Source: Neisseria animalis (lineage in GTDB: Bacteria; Pseudomonadota; Gammaproteobacteria; Burkholderiales; Neisseriaceae). Taken from it: a DNA stretch of 64,000 nucleotides. The stretch's first letter is position 1. Every line of letters begins with the position of its first letter. The stretch spans positions 372,001-436,000 of the forward strand of contig NZ_LR134287.1 of the NCBI RefSeq assembly GCF_900636515.1, in the 5' to 3' direction. A program made the position numbers and the translations under genes. Of the stretch, positions 8,341 through 16,594 are shown in pieces. Under the pieces are notes generated by a model. The model worked only from the letters and a program-made list of their open reading frames with translations, did not search any database and was not told where the DNA came from.

Positions 8341-8446
8341 ATAGTCATTTAAAATAAGAATGATACATCGTTGCTTTGCCTTGCCGTACTATGTGTACTG
8401 TCTGCGGCTTCGCTGCCTTGTCTCATTCTTATTTTATTCGACTATA
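8341..8446 (+). mobile_element. Correia-like MITE, copy 2
   Basis: Starts ATAGTCATTT directly after a DUS core (the initial T is missing) and ends GACTATA. It differs from the family consensus by CATCG for CAGCG. Confidence 0.88.
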
Positions 8447-8545
8447 AAATCGGTAATCGGTTTTCAGACGGCATTTATCTTTTTCAAACCACCCTTACGG
8501 TCAAGGACAGGGCAGATGTTTGAAAATCAGTCGCGCGTTGGCTGC

Positions 8546-8824
8546 TTAAATCAATGGCAATGCCTGCAAGCGGCCGTCTTCCGCCAGTTTTTTGCGGAAA
8601 TAGTCCATCACGAATTTCACGCGCGGTGCGAGCAGTGTGCGGTGCGGATAAAGCAGGTTTAAAGAAAGCGGTTCGCTGTGGTGCGTATCGGTCAGGACGG
8701 GCTGCAATATGCCGTCTGAGATGGGTTCGTCAAACAAGACGGTAAATAGCTGATTGCCAAGCGGGTGGCGGAGTTTTTGATTAGCGAAGAAAGAGCTTTG
8801 TAAAAACATTGGTAAGATTGACAA
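8546..8824 (-). pseudogene. C-terminal remnant of a LysR-family regulator
   Basis: The frame ends with SLNLLYPHRTLLAPRVKFVMDYFRKKLAED, a characteristic end of LysR effector domains. Only about 60-90 residues remain: no DNA-binding helix-turn-helix lies upstream, where instead a USS half site (8821-8840) and a direct repeat appear. The right part of this frame (about 8750-8824) may already be foreign sequence. I infer that a resident regulator was cut when the neighbouring block arrived. It is unlikely to make a working protein. Confidence 0.65.
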
Positions 8825-8840
8825 AAATCTGACCGCTTGT
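8821..8840 (-). repeat. Single Actinobacillus-type uptake sequence
   Basis: On the minus strand this reads ACAAGCGGTCAGATTTTTGT, an uptake core with its AT-rich extension. It also begins the right copy of the direct repeat. Confidence 0.65.
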
Positions 8841-8872
8841 GAATTGTTGAAATGAAGAAATACCGTCTGTAA
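8829..8872 (+). repeat. Right copy of the flanking direct repeat
   Basis: CTGACCGCTTGTGAATTGTT then GAAATGAAGAAATACCGTCTG matches 8299-8340 with a few changes. It marks the right junction of the atypical block. Confidence 0.6.
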
Positions 8873-8940
8873 ACTTTGATATGGTTTTCAGACGGCCTTC
8901 CGGCCTGTCTGCCGATAATGTCCAAAAAGGAGACCCAACC

Positions 8941-9207
8941 ATGAAAACTCCTCTGATGCTTTCCCTGTCCGCCGTTTTGCTGCTGGCCGCCTGTGCGGGC
9001 GGACACCACCGGCCGCACAGTGATGCACCTGCCGCGTCCTCCGCGCCTGCCGCCGGTGTCGCGAATCCGGCTTCCGTTTTCTGTATCGAGCAAGGCGGCA
9101 AGTCTGAAACGCGCAAAGACGTGAAGATGAACGAATACGGCGTGTGCATCCTGCCCGACGGCAGGGTGTTGGACGAGTGGGATTATTTCCGCGAATACAA
9201 ACGTTAA
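8941..9207 (+). CDS. Small DUF333-family lipoprotein
   Basis: 88 residues. The signal peptide ends in LLAAC with the lipidated Cys at 18, followed by a flexible His/Ala/Pro linker. The C-terminal half holds PASVFCIEQGGK and NEYGVCILPDGRVLDEWDYFRE, the two-Cys pattern of DUF333 (putative hemolysin-like) proteins; the two Cys could form a disulfide. The ribosome site AAGGAG lies 11 bases before the ATG. Function in the envelope is unknown. Confidence 0.85.
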   Translation: MKTPLMLSLSAVLLLAACAGGHHRPHSDAPAASSAPAAGVANPASVFCIEQGGKSETRKDVKMNEYGVCILPDGRVLDEWDYFREYKR

Positions 9208-9267
9208 GCCGCAAAGCCTGTCCGGATATTTCCGGACAGGCTTTTCAGACGGCCTTGGTCGTGCTTT

Positions 9268-9277
9268 TTGCTATAAT
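9268..9277 (+). promoter_or_regulatory. Extended -10 promoter candidate for the S9 peptidase
   Basis: TTGCTATAAT contains TGn before a perfect TATAAT. No good -35 is visible, which an extended -10 can tolerate. It lies 94 bases before the chosen start. Confidence 0.45.
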
Positions 9278-9370
9278 CGCGGTTTGTTTATTGACAGACC
9301 GTTTGCGCGGCAGGGCAGGTCGGAGCCCCGCTCTGCCAAGTTCGGACGGCCTCACGCAGATTCCCACGCT

Positions 9371-11386
9371 ATGTCCCATCACGACCCTTATCTTCATTTT
9401 GAAAACTTAGATTCCGCCGAAACGCAGGCCTTTGCAGCGGCCGCCCATGCCGAAACGCGTCGCCGTTTTTTGGAAAATGCCGAAGCCCGAAGGCTTTCAG
9501 ACGGCATTTTGGCGCAAATGCAGGATACGCGGCAGATTCCGTTTTGTCAGGAACACCGCGCGCGCATGTACCATTTCCATCAGGATGCGGAGTATCCAAA
9601 AGGCGTGTACCGCGTGTGCACCGCCGCTACTTACCGCAGCGGTTATCCTGAGTGGGAGGTGTTGTTTTCGGTGGCGGACTTCGATGAGATTTTAGGCGAC
9701 GACGTTTACCTCGGCGGGGTGTCGCACTTGGTCGAGCAGCCGCACCGTGCGCTGCTGACCCTCAGCCGGGCGGGCGGCGATACGGCCTATACTTTGGAAA
9801 TGGATTTGGCACAAGGGTGCTTGGTGGAGGGCGGCTTTCACTTTCCGGCGGGCAAAAACCATATTTCGTGGCGCGATGAAAACAGCGTGTGGGTATGCCC
9901 CGCTTGGGACGAGCGGCAGATGACGGCTTCGGGCTATCCGCGCGAGGTGTGGCTGGTGGAGCGGGGGCAGAGTTTTGAGGAAAGCACGCCCGTATTCCAA
10001 ATCGATTCAGACGGCATGATGGTCAATGCGTGGCGTTATCTCGACCCGCAGGGCTCGCCGGTTGATTTAATCGAGGCTTCCGGCGGTTTTTATACCAAAA
10101 CGTATCTGCAGGTGGCGAAAAACGGCGAAGCCGTGCCGCTGAACCTGCCGGAAGATTGCGATGTGGCGGGTTATCTGTGCGGCCATCTGCTGCTGACTTT
10201 GCGTAAAGACTGGAAACGCGCCAACCGGAGTTATCCCAAAGGCAGTCTGGTGGCGGTAAAGCTGAACAAGGGAGAGCTTGGCGCGGCGCAGTTGCTGTTT
10301 GCCCCCGATGAGATGCAGGCTTTGGAAAGCGTGGAAACCACGCGGCATTTCGTGGTGGCTCATATTTTGGAAAACGTGCAGGGCCGTCTGAAAGCATGGC
10401 GTTTTTCAGACGGCCTGTGGCAGGAGGCAGGATTGCCGCGCCTGCCTTCGGGTGCCTTGGAAATCGCCGACCAGCCGTGGGGCGGCGATGTGGTGTATCT
10501 GGCCGCCAGCGGTTTCACCACGCCGCTGACGCTGTATGCGCTGGATTTGAATGTGATGGAGCTGACGGTGATGCGCCGCCAGCCGCAGCAGTTTGATGCC
10601 GGCGGTATCCGGGTTGCCCAGTATCGTGCGGAATCGGAAGACGGTACGATGGTTCCGTATTTCCACATCGGCAAAACAGCCTCGCCCGATACGCCGACGC
10701 TGGTGTATGTGTACGGCGGTTTCGGCGTGCCCGAGCTGCCGCATTACTTGGGCAGCATCGGCAAATTCTGGCTGGAAAAGGGCAATGCGTTCGTATTGGC
10801 CAACGTGCGCGGCGGCGGCGAATTCGGCCCGCAGTGGCATCAGGCCGCGCAGGGTTTGCACAAGCATAAAAGCGTGGACGATTTGCTGGCGGTAGTGCGC
10901 GATTTGGGCGCGCGCGGTTTGGGTTCGCCGGCAAAAACCGCCCTGCAGGGCGGCAGCAACGGCGGCTTGGTGGCAGCATCGGCATTTGTGCGCGAGCCGC
11001 AGCAAATCGGTGCGCTGGTGTGCGAAATGCCGCTGACCGATATGCTCCGCTATCCGCTGCTGTCGGCGGGTGCGAGTTGGACCGACGAATACGGCAATCC
11101 GCTCAAATACGATGTCTGCCGCGATTATTGGGCGGCGCAATCGCCGTACCACAATCTTTCAGACGGCAGGGATTACCCGCCCGCGCTGATTACCACCAGC
11201 CTCAGCGACGACCGCGTCCACCCCGCGCACGCGCTGAAGTTTTACGCCAAACTGAGGAAAAACGCCCCGCAAAGCTGGCTGTACGCCCCCGACGGCGGCG
11301 GACATACCGGCAACGGCACGCAGCAGGATGCCGCCGAAGAACTGGCCTGCGTGTTGGTGTTTTTGCAGGAAGTATTAGGTGCATAA
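9371..11386 (+). CDS. Prolyl oligopeptidase-family serine peptidase (S9)
   Basis: 671 residues from the ATG at 9371; an upstream in-frame TTG (9284) lies on the likely promoter and encodes no conserved residues. The first two thirds match a seven-bladed propeller, the rest an alpha/beta hydrolase. The nucleophile Ser is in GGSNGG, the acid Asp in SLSDDRVHP and the His in DGGGHTGNG, so the triad is complete. There is no signal peptide, which suggests cytoplasmic cleavage of proline-containing peptides. DUS cores are embedded in the coding sequence (for example at 10383-10416). Confidence 0.9.
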   Translation: MSHHDPYLHFENLDSAETQAFAAAAHAETRRRFLENAEARRLSDGILAQMQDTRQIPFCQEHRARMYHFHQDAEYPKGVYRVCTAATYRSGYPEWEVLFSVADFDEILGDDVYLGGVSHLVEQPHRALLTLSRAGGDTAYTLEMDLAQGCLVEGGFHFPAGKNHISWRDENSVWVCPAWDERQMTASGYPREVWLVERGQSFEESTPVFQIDSDGMMVNAWRYLDPQGSPVDLIEASGGFYTKTYLQVAKNGEAVPLNLPEDCDVAGYLCGHLLLTLRKDWKRANRSYPKGSLVAVKLNKGELGAAQLLFAPDEMQALESVETTRHFVVAHILENVQGRLKAWRFSDGLWQEAGLPRLPSGALEIADQPWGGDVVYLAASGFTTPLTLYALDLNVMELTVMRRQPQQFDAGGIRVAQYRAESEDGTMVPYFHIGKTASPDTPTLVYVYGGFGVPELPHYLGSIGKFWLEKGNAFVLANVRGGGEFGPQWHQAAQGLHKHKSVDDLLAVVRDLGARGLGSPAKTALQGGSNGGLVAASAFVREPQQIGALVCEMPLTDMLRYPLLSAGASWTDEYGNPLKYDVCRDYWAAQSPYHNLSDGRDYPPALITTSLSDDRVHPAHALKFYAKLRKNAPQSWLYAPDGGGHTGNGTQQDAAEELACVLVFLQEVLGA

Positions 11387-11454
11387 AAAAAGCCGTCTGC
11401 AAATGGCTGATGAAATCGCTGATTTCGTTTCAAACCATTTGCAGACGGCTTTTT
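11386..11454. terminator. Long DUS inverted repeat between convergent genes
   Basis: AAAAAAGCCGTCTGCAAATGG pairs with CCATTTGCAGACGGCTTTTT. It overlaps the S9 peptidase stop region and can act in both directions. Confidence 0.8.
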
Positions 11455-11570
11455 ACAGACGGCCTTAGCGGTTTCAGACTGTTTGGCCGGATAGAACCTT
11501 GCAAACTTCCGGCGGAGTTCGGGCTGCTCCGAGTGATGGCCGGGTCTGCGCTTGTCCCGTGTTCGGGATA

Positions 11571-12662
11571 TTATTCGGTTAAGGAGTTGCTGCCTGACGG
11601 TTCTGCCGTATCGGCGGCTTTTTCGACTTCAGCCTGTAATTTGGCTGCTTCCAGTGCAGCAAGTTGTTCGGCTACGCCTGCTTCGATTTTGGCGAGGCTG
11701 GCAGCTTCGGCTTCATGGTAGGCTTCTTCCAATGCGAAGGTAAAGCCGGTTTCGTCTGTACCGCCGTGGCTTTTGACGACTACGCCGCGCAAGCCGAGAA
11801 AGATGGCGCCGTTGAATTTGCGCGGATCGAATTTTTGCTTGAAGCCGCGCAGGGCAGGCAGGGCGGTTAAGGCGGCCAACTTGGTCAGCAGGTTGCGGGC
11901 AAATTCCTGTTTGAGGGCGCTGCCGATGAATTTGACCGAACCTTCTACGGTTTTCAGCATGATGTTGCCGACAAAGCCGTCTGCAACCACAACATCGGCT
12001 TTACCGCTGAAAATATCGTCTCCTTCTACGTTTCCGATAAAATTCAGACGGCTGCTTTGCAGCAATTTATAGGTTTGCTTGACCGTATCCGTACCTTTGA
12101 TGTCTTCCGCGCCGACATTGAGCAGCCCCACGCGCGGCGCGCCGCGTTCGGGGTGGAAGGCGTGTACCAGCTCGCTGCCGATAACGGCAAATTGGGTAAG
12201 CTGTTCGGCGGTGCAGTCAACATTTGCGCCCAAGTCGAGTACCAACGTCATGTGGTTGTTTTTGCCGGGCAGGAACTTGGCGATTGCGGGGCGTTCGATG
12301 CCCGGAATGGTTTTGAGCACGAAGCGGGCGGTAGCCATCAGTGCGCCGGTATTGCCTGCGGAAACAGCGGCTTGCGCGTTACCTTCTTTGACTTGGTTGA
12401 TGGCAATACGCATGGAGGAATCTTTTTTGTTTTTCAAGGCCAGTTGCGGCGCTTCGTCCATTTCGACAACCTGAGAGGCGTGTACGATTTGAATCCGCTC
12501 CATCGGCGCTTGAGCTTTATCCAAGGCTTGGCGCAGGGCGGTTTCGTCGCCGACCATTATCAGGGAAGCGTTCGGTTGTTGTTTTAAAAAGGCAACGGCG
12601 CCGGGAACGGTAACGGATAATCCGGCATCGCCGCCCATGGCATCTACGGCCAATGTAATCAT
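11571..12662 (-). CDS. plsX: Phosphate acyltransferase PlsX
   Basis: 363 residues. PlsX makes acyl-phosphate from acyl-ACP, the first step of phospholipid synthesis in the PlsX/PlsY route. The opening ITLAVDAMGGDAG, the middle SAGNTGALMA and DLGANVDC, and GFVGNIMLKTVEG are family hallmarks. The C-terminus beyond about residue 325 is an Ala/Glu-rich helix that appears longer than in many homologues. It is the last gene of the leftward yceD-rpmF-phosphoribosyltransferase-plsX group. fabH, often next to plsX, lies about 20 kb away here. Confidence 0.96.
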   Translation of the reverse strand: MITLAVDAMGGDAGLSVTVPGAVAFLKQQPNASLIMVGDETALRQALDKAQAPMERIQIVHASQVVEMDEAPQLALKNKKDSSMRIAINQVKEGNAQAAVSAGNTGALMATARFVLKTIPGIERPAIAKFLPGKNNHMTLVLDLGANVDCTAEQLTQFAVIGSELVHAFHPERGAPRVGLLNVGAEDIKGTDTVKQTYKLLQSSRLNFIGNVEGDDIFSGKADVVVADGFVGNIMLKTVEGSVKFIGSALKQEFARNLLTKLAALTALPALRGFKQKFDPRKFNGAIFLGLRGVVVKSHGGTDETGFTFALEEAYHEAEAASLAKIEAGVAEQLAALEAAKLQAEVEKAADTAEPSGSNSLTE

Positions 12663-12702
12663 AATTTGCTCCGGTTTGGCTTTTTACAGACGGCCTTGAG
12701 TG

Positions 12703-13233
12703 TTATTCTGCGTGGCCTGCGGCGGCTTGGCGGTTGTGTTCGTCGATGTCTTCCGCGTCCCACGGGTAGTTAATCCACCAGTCTTCTACGGTGATACCGC
12801 TGAAGTAGGGTACTCCTTCGGGGATTTTGCCGGTTTTGGCTTTGATTTTTTCGTGCAAAACGGCCACTCCGACTGTACCGAAGTCTTCTTTCATCAGCTC
12901 GTTCAGGCAAAATTCCATGGTAACGCGGCTGTCGTCCACTTCATCGACCACCAGTACGTTTTTGCCTTTCAATGCTTCCGGTACGGGATCGAGCCATTGT
13001 ACTTTTTTGACTTCGTCCGTTACCTGTCCTTCATTGTCGCTGTCGTAATAGGCGGTGGTAACGGCGTAAATCGGGATTTCCAAAAAGCAGCGCAGCATAC
13101 GCGCGGGAATAAAACCGCCGCCGCCGATGGCAATCATGGCATCGTATTGTACGCCGGATTGTTGGATTTTTTCTGCCAAGCCTTTGATTACGCGATGGAT
13201 GTCGTCGTAGGTGTACCAGATTTTCTGTTTCAT
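12703..13233 (-). CDS. Purine-type phosphoribosyltransferase
   Basis: 176 residues with the PRPP-binding motif VLVVDEVDDSRVT and an N-terminal IAIGGGGFIPARML loop. It belongs to the xanthine/hypoxanthine phosphoribosyltransferase group but is distinct from hpt at 4.6-5.2 kb. The C-terminus is charged and His-rich. It lies between rpmF and plsX on the same strand, an insertion into the usual rpmF-plsX pair. Substrate cannot be read from the sequence. Confidence 0.8.
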   Translation of the reverse strand: MKQKIWYTYDDIHRVIKGLAEKIQQSGVQYDAMIAIGGGGFIPARMLRCFLEIPIYAVTTAYYDSDNEGQVTDEVKKVQWLDPVPEALKGKNVLVVDEVDDSRVTMEFCLNELMKEDFGTVGVAVLHEKIKAKTGKIPEGVPYFSGITVEDWWINYPWDAEDIDEHNRQAAAGHAE

Positions 13234-13396
13234 ACGGAAGTTCCGTTATCGGAAAGAAAAAAGAGGGGATTTGCAGACGGCATAAACGGGCTTAAATGCG
13301 GTTCAGGCCGTCTGCAAATCGGAAAACGTGTGAAAACCAACGCAAAAAAGCCAGCATTGCAGGGCAATATTCTGGCTTTTCGGGCATTCGGATAAA

Positions 13397-13576
13397 TTAT
13401 TCGCCTTTGGCTTTTACGACTTTGCGGCCGCGGTACATGCCGTTTGGAGAAATGTGGTGCGGACGGTGTACTTCGCCGGTAGTGCTGTCAACAGACAGTG
13501 CAGGTGCGGTCAAAGCGTCGTGTGAGCGGTGCATACCGCGTTTTGAAGGGGATTTTTTGTTTTGTTGAACGGCCAT
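13397..13576 (-). CDS. rpmF: Ribosomal protein bL32
   Basis: 59 residues: [20 protein letters not shown] at the front, then [17 protein letters not shown] at the end, a clear L32. It lacks the zinc-binding Cys pairs, as in many proteobacterial L32 proteins. It lies 92 bases after yceD, the classical arrangement. A ribosome site (AGGAGCTTGAA region) precedes the ATG. Confidence 0.96.
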
Positions 13577-13668
13577 TTCAAGCTCCTAGATAAATAAAAC
13601 TGTGTCCTAATTTGCAGAACCTGTATCGGAAAGCGGATTTTGCTGCTTGCGGTACGGTTCTTACTGAT

Positions 13669-14169
13669 TCAACGGCTTTTGAGGCCGACCAAAACAGCAA
13701 AGGGGTTGGGTTTGTCCTGATTGACTGCTTGCAGTGCGGCATTGTCGCAATCGTCATGGCGCGGTGAAAACGGTAAAGCCATCAGGATTTGGTCTTCAAT
13801 CAGCGTCCGCACGTCCAGCTCTTTTTCAAGCAGCATGCCTTCCAATTCTTCATCGGCAAGCATGGCTTCGTCCAAGCGGTTTTCATCGGCAAACAAAACG
13901 ATATGGCTTGTTTCTTCCAATTTGAAAGGCATCGGTTTGATGCAGCGCTGGCACAGCAGCGGCACATCCGAGCGGACTGTCAAATCGAGAAACAGGCGCT
14001 GCCAGCGGTCGCGTCCGCCTTTGAGCGAAAACGATACGGCAGCCTGTTTGTCGGCAAAATATTCGTGCGACCAGACGCGTTCGTCCAGCTCGTCAAGGCG
14101 GAAACTGCTTTGCAATTCCTGCCCTTCGGCGGCAAACACCTCAGGGTCAATCAAATTAGGGTCTGACAT
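13669..14169 (-). CDS. yceD: YceD/DUF177 protein (23S rRNA accumulation factor)
   Basis: 166 residues from the ATG at 14169. The conserved core is VPLLCQRCIKPMPFKLEET (CXXC) with DVRTLIEDQILMALPFSPRHDDC further on. In bacteria and plants DUF177 proteins affect 23S rRNA processing and ribosome assembly, and the gene precedes rpmF as here. The frame stays open far upstream (to about 14631) but that part overlaps maf on the other strand and is not conserved in character, so the shorter start is chosen. Confidence 0.9.
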   Translation of the reverse strand: MSDPNLIDPEVFAAEGQELQSSFRLDELDERVWSHEYFADKQAAVSFSLKGGRDRWQRLFLDLTVRSDVPLLCQRCIKPMPFKLEETSHIVLFADENRLDEAMLADEELEGMLLEKELDVRTLIEDQILMALPFSPRHDDCDNAALQAVNQDKPNPFAVLVGLKSR

Positions 14170-14178
14170 AAACGAGAT

Positions 14179-14207
14179 ATGATATAATTTCGGCAGTCTA
14201 ACGTCAA
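14179..14207 (-). promoter_or_regulatory. Candidate yceD promoter
   Basis: On the minus strand TTGACG (14207-14202), 17 bases, TATCAT (14184-14179). The start would fall about 3 bases before the yceD ATG, implying an almost leaderless message, so this is tentative. Confidence 0.35.
14180..14188 (+). promoter_or_regulatory. Candidate maf promoter (extended -10)
   Basis: TGATATAAT, a TGn plus perfect TATAAT, 34 bases before the maf ATG. It overlaps the proposed yceD promoter on the other strand. Confidence 0.45.
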
Positions 14208-14222
14208 TATTTTTAAGAAAAA

Positions 14223-14813
14223 ATGAGTAAGAAGCTGCCTTTGGTATTAGGATCGAGTTCGGTTTTCCGCCAAGCCCAGCTTGCGCGTTTGGGTTTGGAT
14301 TTTCAGACGGCTGCGCCTGATTTTGATGAAACACCCGTTGCCGGAGAAAGCGCACAGGATACGGCTTTACGCTTGGCAGAAGGTAAGGCGCGGTCGCTGG
14401 CGGCGGATTTTCCGGATGCGCTGGTGATTGGTGCGGATCAGGTTGCATGGTGCGGCGGCCGCCAGCTCGGTAAGCCGATGTGCGTGGCGAAAGCACAACA
14501 AATGTTGGCTGCTCTTTCCGGGCAGCGGATTGAATTTTACAGTGCAATCGTGCTTTTGAATACTGCTTCGGGACGGATTCAGCGTTATGTCGATAAAACC
14601 GTTGTAACCATGCGCGAATTGGACGATGCACAAATCCGCACCTATCTCGAGCGGGAGCCTGATGCGGTTTATTGTGCGGGTGCGGCGAAAAGCGAAGGTT
14701 TGGGCGCGGCGTTGTTGCAGCAAATCGACAGCAGCGATCCGAATGCTTTAATCGGGCTGCCGATTTTTTGTTTGGTTGATTTTTTGGCCAACGAGGGCGT
14801 GGACGTTTTATAG
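14223..14813 (+). CDS. Maf-family nucleotide pyrophosphatase (YceF type)
   Basis: 196 residues. Maf proteins hydrolyse non-canonical nucleotides; the YceF branch acts on m7GTP and is typically encoded next to yceD-rpmF, as here in divergent orientation. Motifs are LGSSSVFRQAQLARLG, DFDETPV, LVIGADQV and GKPMCVAKA. The start ATG follows TTTTTAAGAAAA with only a weak ribosome site. YceF subfamily assignment is from context and motif spacing. Confidence 0.87.
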   Translation: MSKKLPLVLGSSSVFRQAQLARLGLDFQTAAPDFDETPVAGESAQDTALRLAEGKARSLAADFPDALVIGADQVAWCGGRQLGKPMCVAKAQQMLAALSGQRIEFYSAIVLLNTASGRIQRYVDKTVVTMRELDDAQIRTYLEREPDAVYCAGAAKSEGLGAALLQQIDSSDPNALIGLPIFCLVDFLANEGVDVL

Positions 14814-14866
14814 TTTTTATTATTAGGTTTCGGCATGGCTCAGGTTGTGCGGATTGGGGAAAATAA

Positions 14867-15709
14867 GTGAATATTTTTCAGATTTATTATTTGGAGTCGC
14901 AGCAAGCGGGTTTGGATAAGGGGTTTGTTCCGGTTTATAACCGTCCGAACGGGAATGAAAAATGGTTTGAATATGGTGTCATGCGTTATTTGTGGCAGCA
15001 CCGCCGTGAGTATTTTCAAGGTCTTACCGGGGTATTCAGCCATAAGTTTTATGAGAAAACCGGCTTGAGCAGTGATGAGGTTAAGGCGTTTGTCGAGAAA
15101 AATTCGGGGGGGGCAGACGCTGCAGACGTTTACCTGTTTAATCCGATTACTGCGCCCAGCCATTTGTTTGCCAACCAATGGCTGCAGGGCGGAAGCTACC
15201 ATAAGGGTTTGGTAGAGGTTACTCAAAATATTTTGGATATACTCAGAATCCCGGTACATCTGAATACGCTGATGGATACGAGCGGGAGTGTGGTGTATTG
15301 CAATTATTGGGTGGGCAGTCCGAAGTTTTGGCAGGCGTATATGGATTTTGCCGAGATGTTTTACCATATGATTGAAGGGGATACGGAAAACCGCTTAGGG
15401 GCGCAGAATTTGGTGGCGCATTCCGGCAGCCACAGCTATCCGATGATACCGTTTATTTTTGAACGGCTGCCGACTTTGTTTTTGCGTTTGAATCCGCAAT
15501 TTAAATGTGTGGCTTACGAATACCCCGATGAGATGTTGCGTAAGCGGTGGGGTATGGTGTATCACGATATGATGGCGATGAAGCAGGCGAAAGATTTGCA
15601 AAACCCCACTGCGTTTTATCAAGTTTGGGAGCAGTTGCGTGCCAAAGTAACCCGTGAACAGTTGCTTGCGCTGTATGCACAAAATGCTTGCCCCGATGTG
15701 AAAATTTAA
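14867..15709 (+). CDS. Uncharacterised 280-residue protein with an internal G8 tract
   Basis: Starts with GTG at 14867 behind GGGGA. I do not recognise the family with certainty; the protein is soluble, rich in aromatic residues, with VYNRPNGNEKWFEYGVMRYL near the front and YCNYWVGSPKFWQAYMDF in the middle, a character seen in uncharacterised proteins of surface-glycan loci. Codons 80-83 are encoded by TCGGGGGGGGCA, a run of eight G. One extra G would stop translation about 12 codons on; one fewer would also end early. Phase variation is therefore possible. It follows maf and overlaps no gene; the RsmI-like gene begins 11 bases after its stop. Confidence 0.7.
   Translation: MNIFQIYYLESQQAGLDKGFVPVYNRPNGNEKWFEYGVMRYLWQHRREYFQGLTGVFSHKFYEKTGLSSDEVKAFVEKNSGGADAADVYLFNPITAPSHLFANQWLQGGSYHKGLVEVTQNILDILRIPVHLNTLMDTSGSVVYCNYWVGSPKFWQAYMDFAEMFYHMIEGDTENRLGAQNLVAHSGSHSYPMIPFIFERLPTLFLRLNPQFKCVAYEYPDEMLRKRWGMVYHDMMAMKQAKDLQNPTAFYQVWEQLRAKVTREQLLALYAQNACPDVKI
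15106..15113 (+). repeat. Poly-G tract of eight in a coding sequence
   Basis: Eight G in a row, the tract type that mediates slipped-strand phase variation in Neisseria. As given, the gene is in frame (ON). Confidence 0.75.
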
Positions 15710-15720
15710 AGGTACGTTTT

Positions 15721-16428
15721 ATGCCGGTTCTTTATTTGATTCCTACTCCGCTGGGCGCGCCCGATACGCCCTGCCTACTGCCGCACGAGCAGGCGCAGAT
15801 TGTCGGTTTGACGGATTTTGTCGTTGAGGCGGAAAAAACCGCCCGCGCGCATTTGAAGCATTTGGGTGTTACGACACCGATTCGGGAATTAAATTTGCAA
15901 ACGCTCAACGAACATACCGATTTGAAAACCCTGCCCGAACTGCTCAAGCCTTTGCGGGAAGGGCGGAGTATGGGGATTGTCAGCGAGGCGGGCTGTCCTG
16001 CCGTGGCCGATCCGGGAGCGGATTTGGTGGCTTTGGCGCATGCACACGGTTTTGAAGTCCGTCCGCTGGTCGGTCCTTCCAGTCTGCTGCTGGCATTGAT
16101 GGCTTCGGGGGCGAACGGGCAGAACTTTGCGTTTAAGGGTTATCTGCCGTCTGAAAAAAGCGAGCGTATTCAGGCATTGAAAGCCTTGGAGCAGCGTTCG
16201 CGTTCGCACAACGAAACCCAGCTTTTCATTGAAACGCCTTACCGCAACGATGCGCTGCTTGCTGATGCGCTGGAACAACTGCACCCGGCAACGCGCGTTT
16301 GCGTAGCGTGCGATTTGACCCTGCCGAGCCAGACAGTTATCAGTAAAACGGTGGCGGACTGGCGCAAGCTGGAGACGTTGCCGAATTTGAAAAAACGCCC
16401 GACGATTTTTGTATTACACGTGGCTTAG
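15721..16428 (+). CDS. RsmI-like SAM-dependent methyltransferase
   Basis: 235 residues of the tetrapyrrole-methylase fold, as in RsmI (16S C1402 ribose methylation). Seen are YLIPTPLG, the IVSEAGCPAVADPG loop, and VGPSSLLLALMASG. The shorter length and the IPTPLG start place it in a shorter group of RsmI paralogues rather than clearly RsmI itself. The ATG at 15721 is preferred to the in-frame upstream codons because it begins the conserved domain. The gene follows the G8-tract gene closely. Confidence 0.82.
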   Translation: MPVLYLIPTPLGAPDTPCLLPHEQAQIVGLTDFVVEAEKTARAHLKHLGVTTPIRELNLQTLNEHTDLKTLPELLKPLREGRSMGIVSEAGCPAVADPGADLVALAHAHGFEVRPLVGPSSLLLALMASGANGQNFAFKGYLPSEKSERIQALKALEQRSRSHNETQLFIETPYRNDALLADALEQLHPATRVCVACDLTLPSQTVISKTVADWRKLETLPNLKKRPTIFVLHVA

Positions 16429-16525
16429 CAGGTTGATTCATATACATAGGCGTATATGGTGATTTAAAGCGGTAACGATACGGTGTTATTGCTGCGTTTC
16501 GTGTTTATTTGCTTATATTGGGTAC

Positions 16526-16585
16526 AAAAGGCCGTCTGCAAAATGCGATGTTTGGAAATGCATCGTATTTTGCAGACGGCCTTTT
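16526..16585. terminator. 25-base DUS stem between convergent genes
   Basis: AAAAGGCCGTCTGCAAAATG and its partner extend over 25 bases with one mismatch; A and T runs on the two sides make it bidirectional for the methyltransferase and thrB. Confidence 0.85.
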
Positions 16586-16594
16586 GATAAAAAA

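Noticed and set aside
8360..8662. Frame beginning MIQRCFALPYYVYCLRL inside the MITE, also at 29224 and 54867(-)
   Set aside because: The same start recurs in copies of the element and runs into unrelated DNA each time, so it is a by-product of the repeat and not a gene.
14170..14631. Long N-terminal extension of the yceD frame
   Set aside because: It overlaps maf on the other strand and has no conserved character; DUF177 begins at the internal Met.
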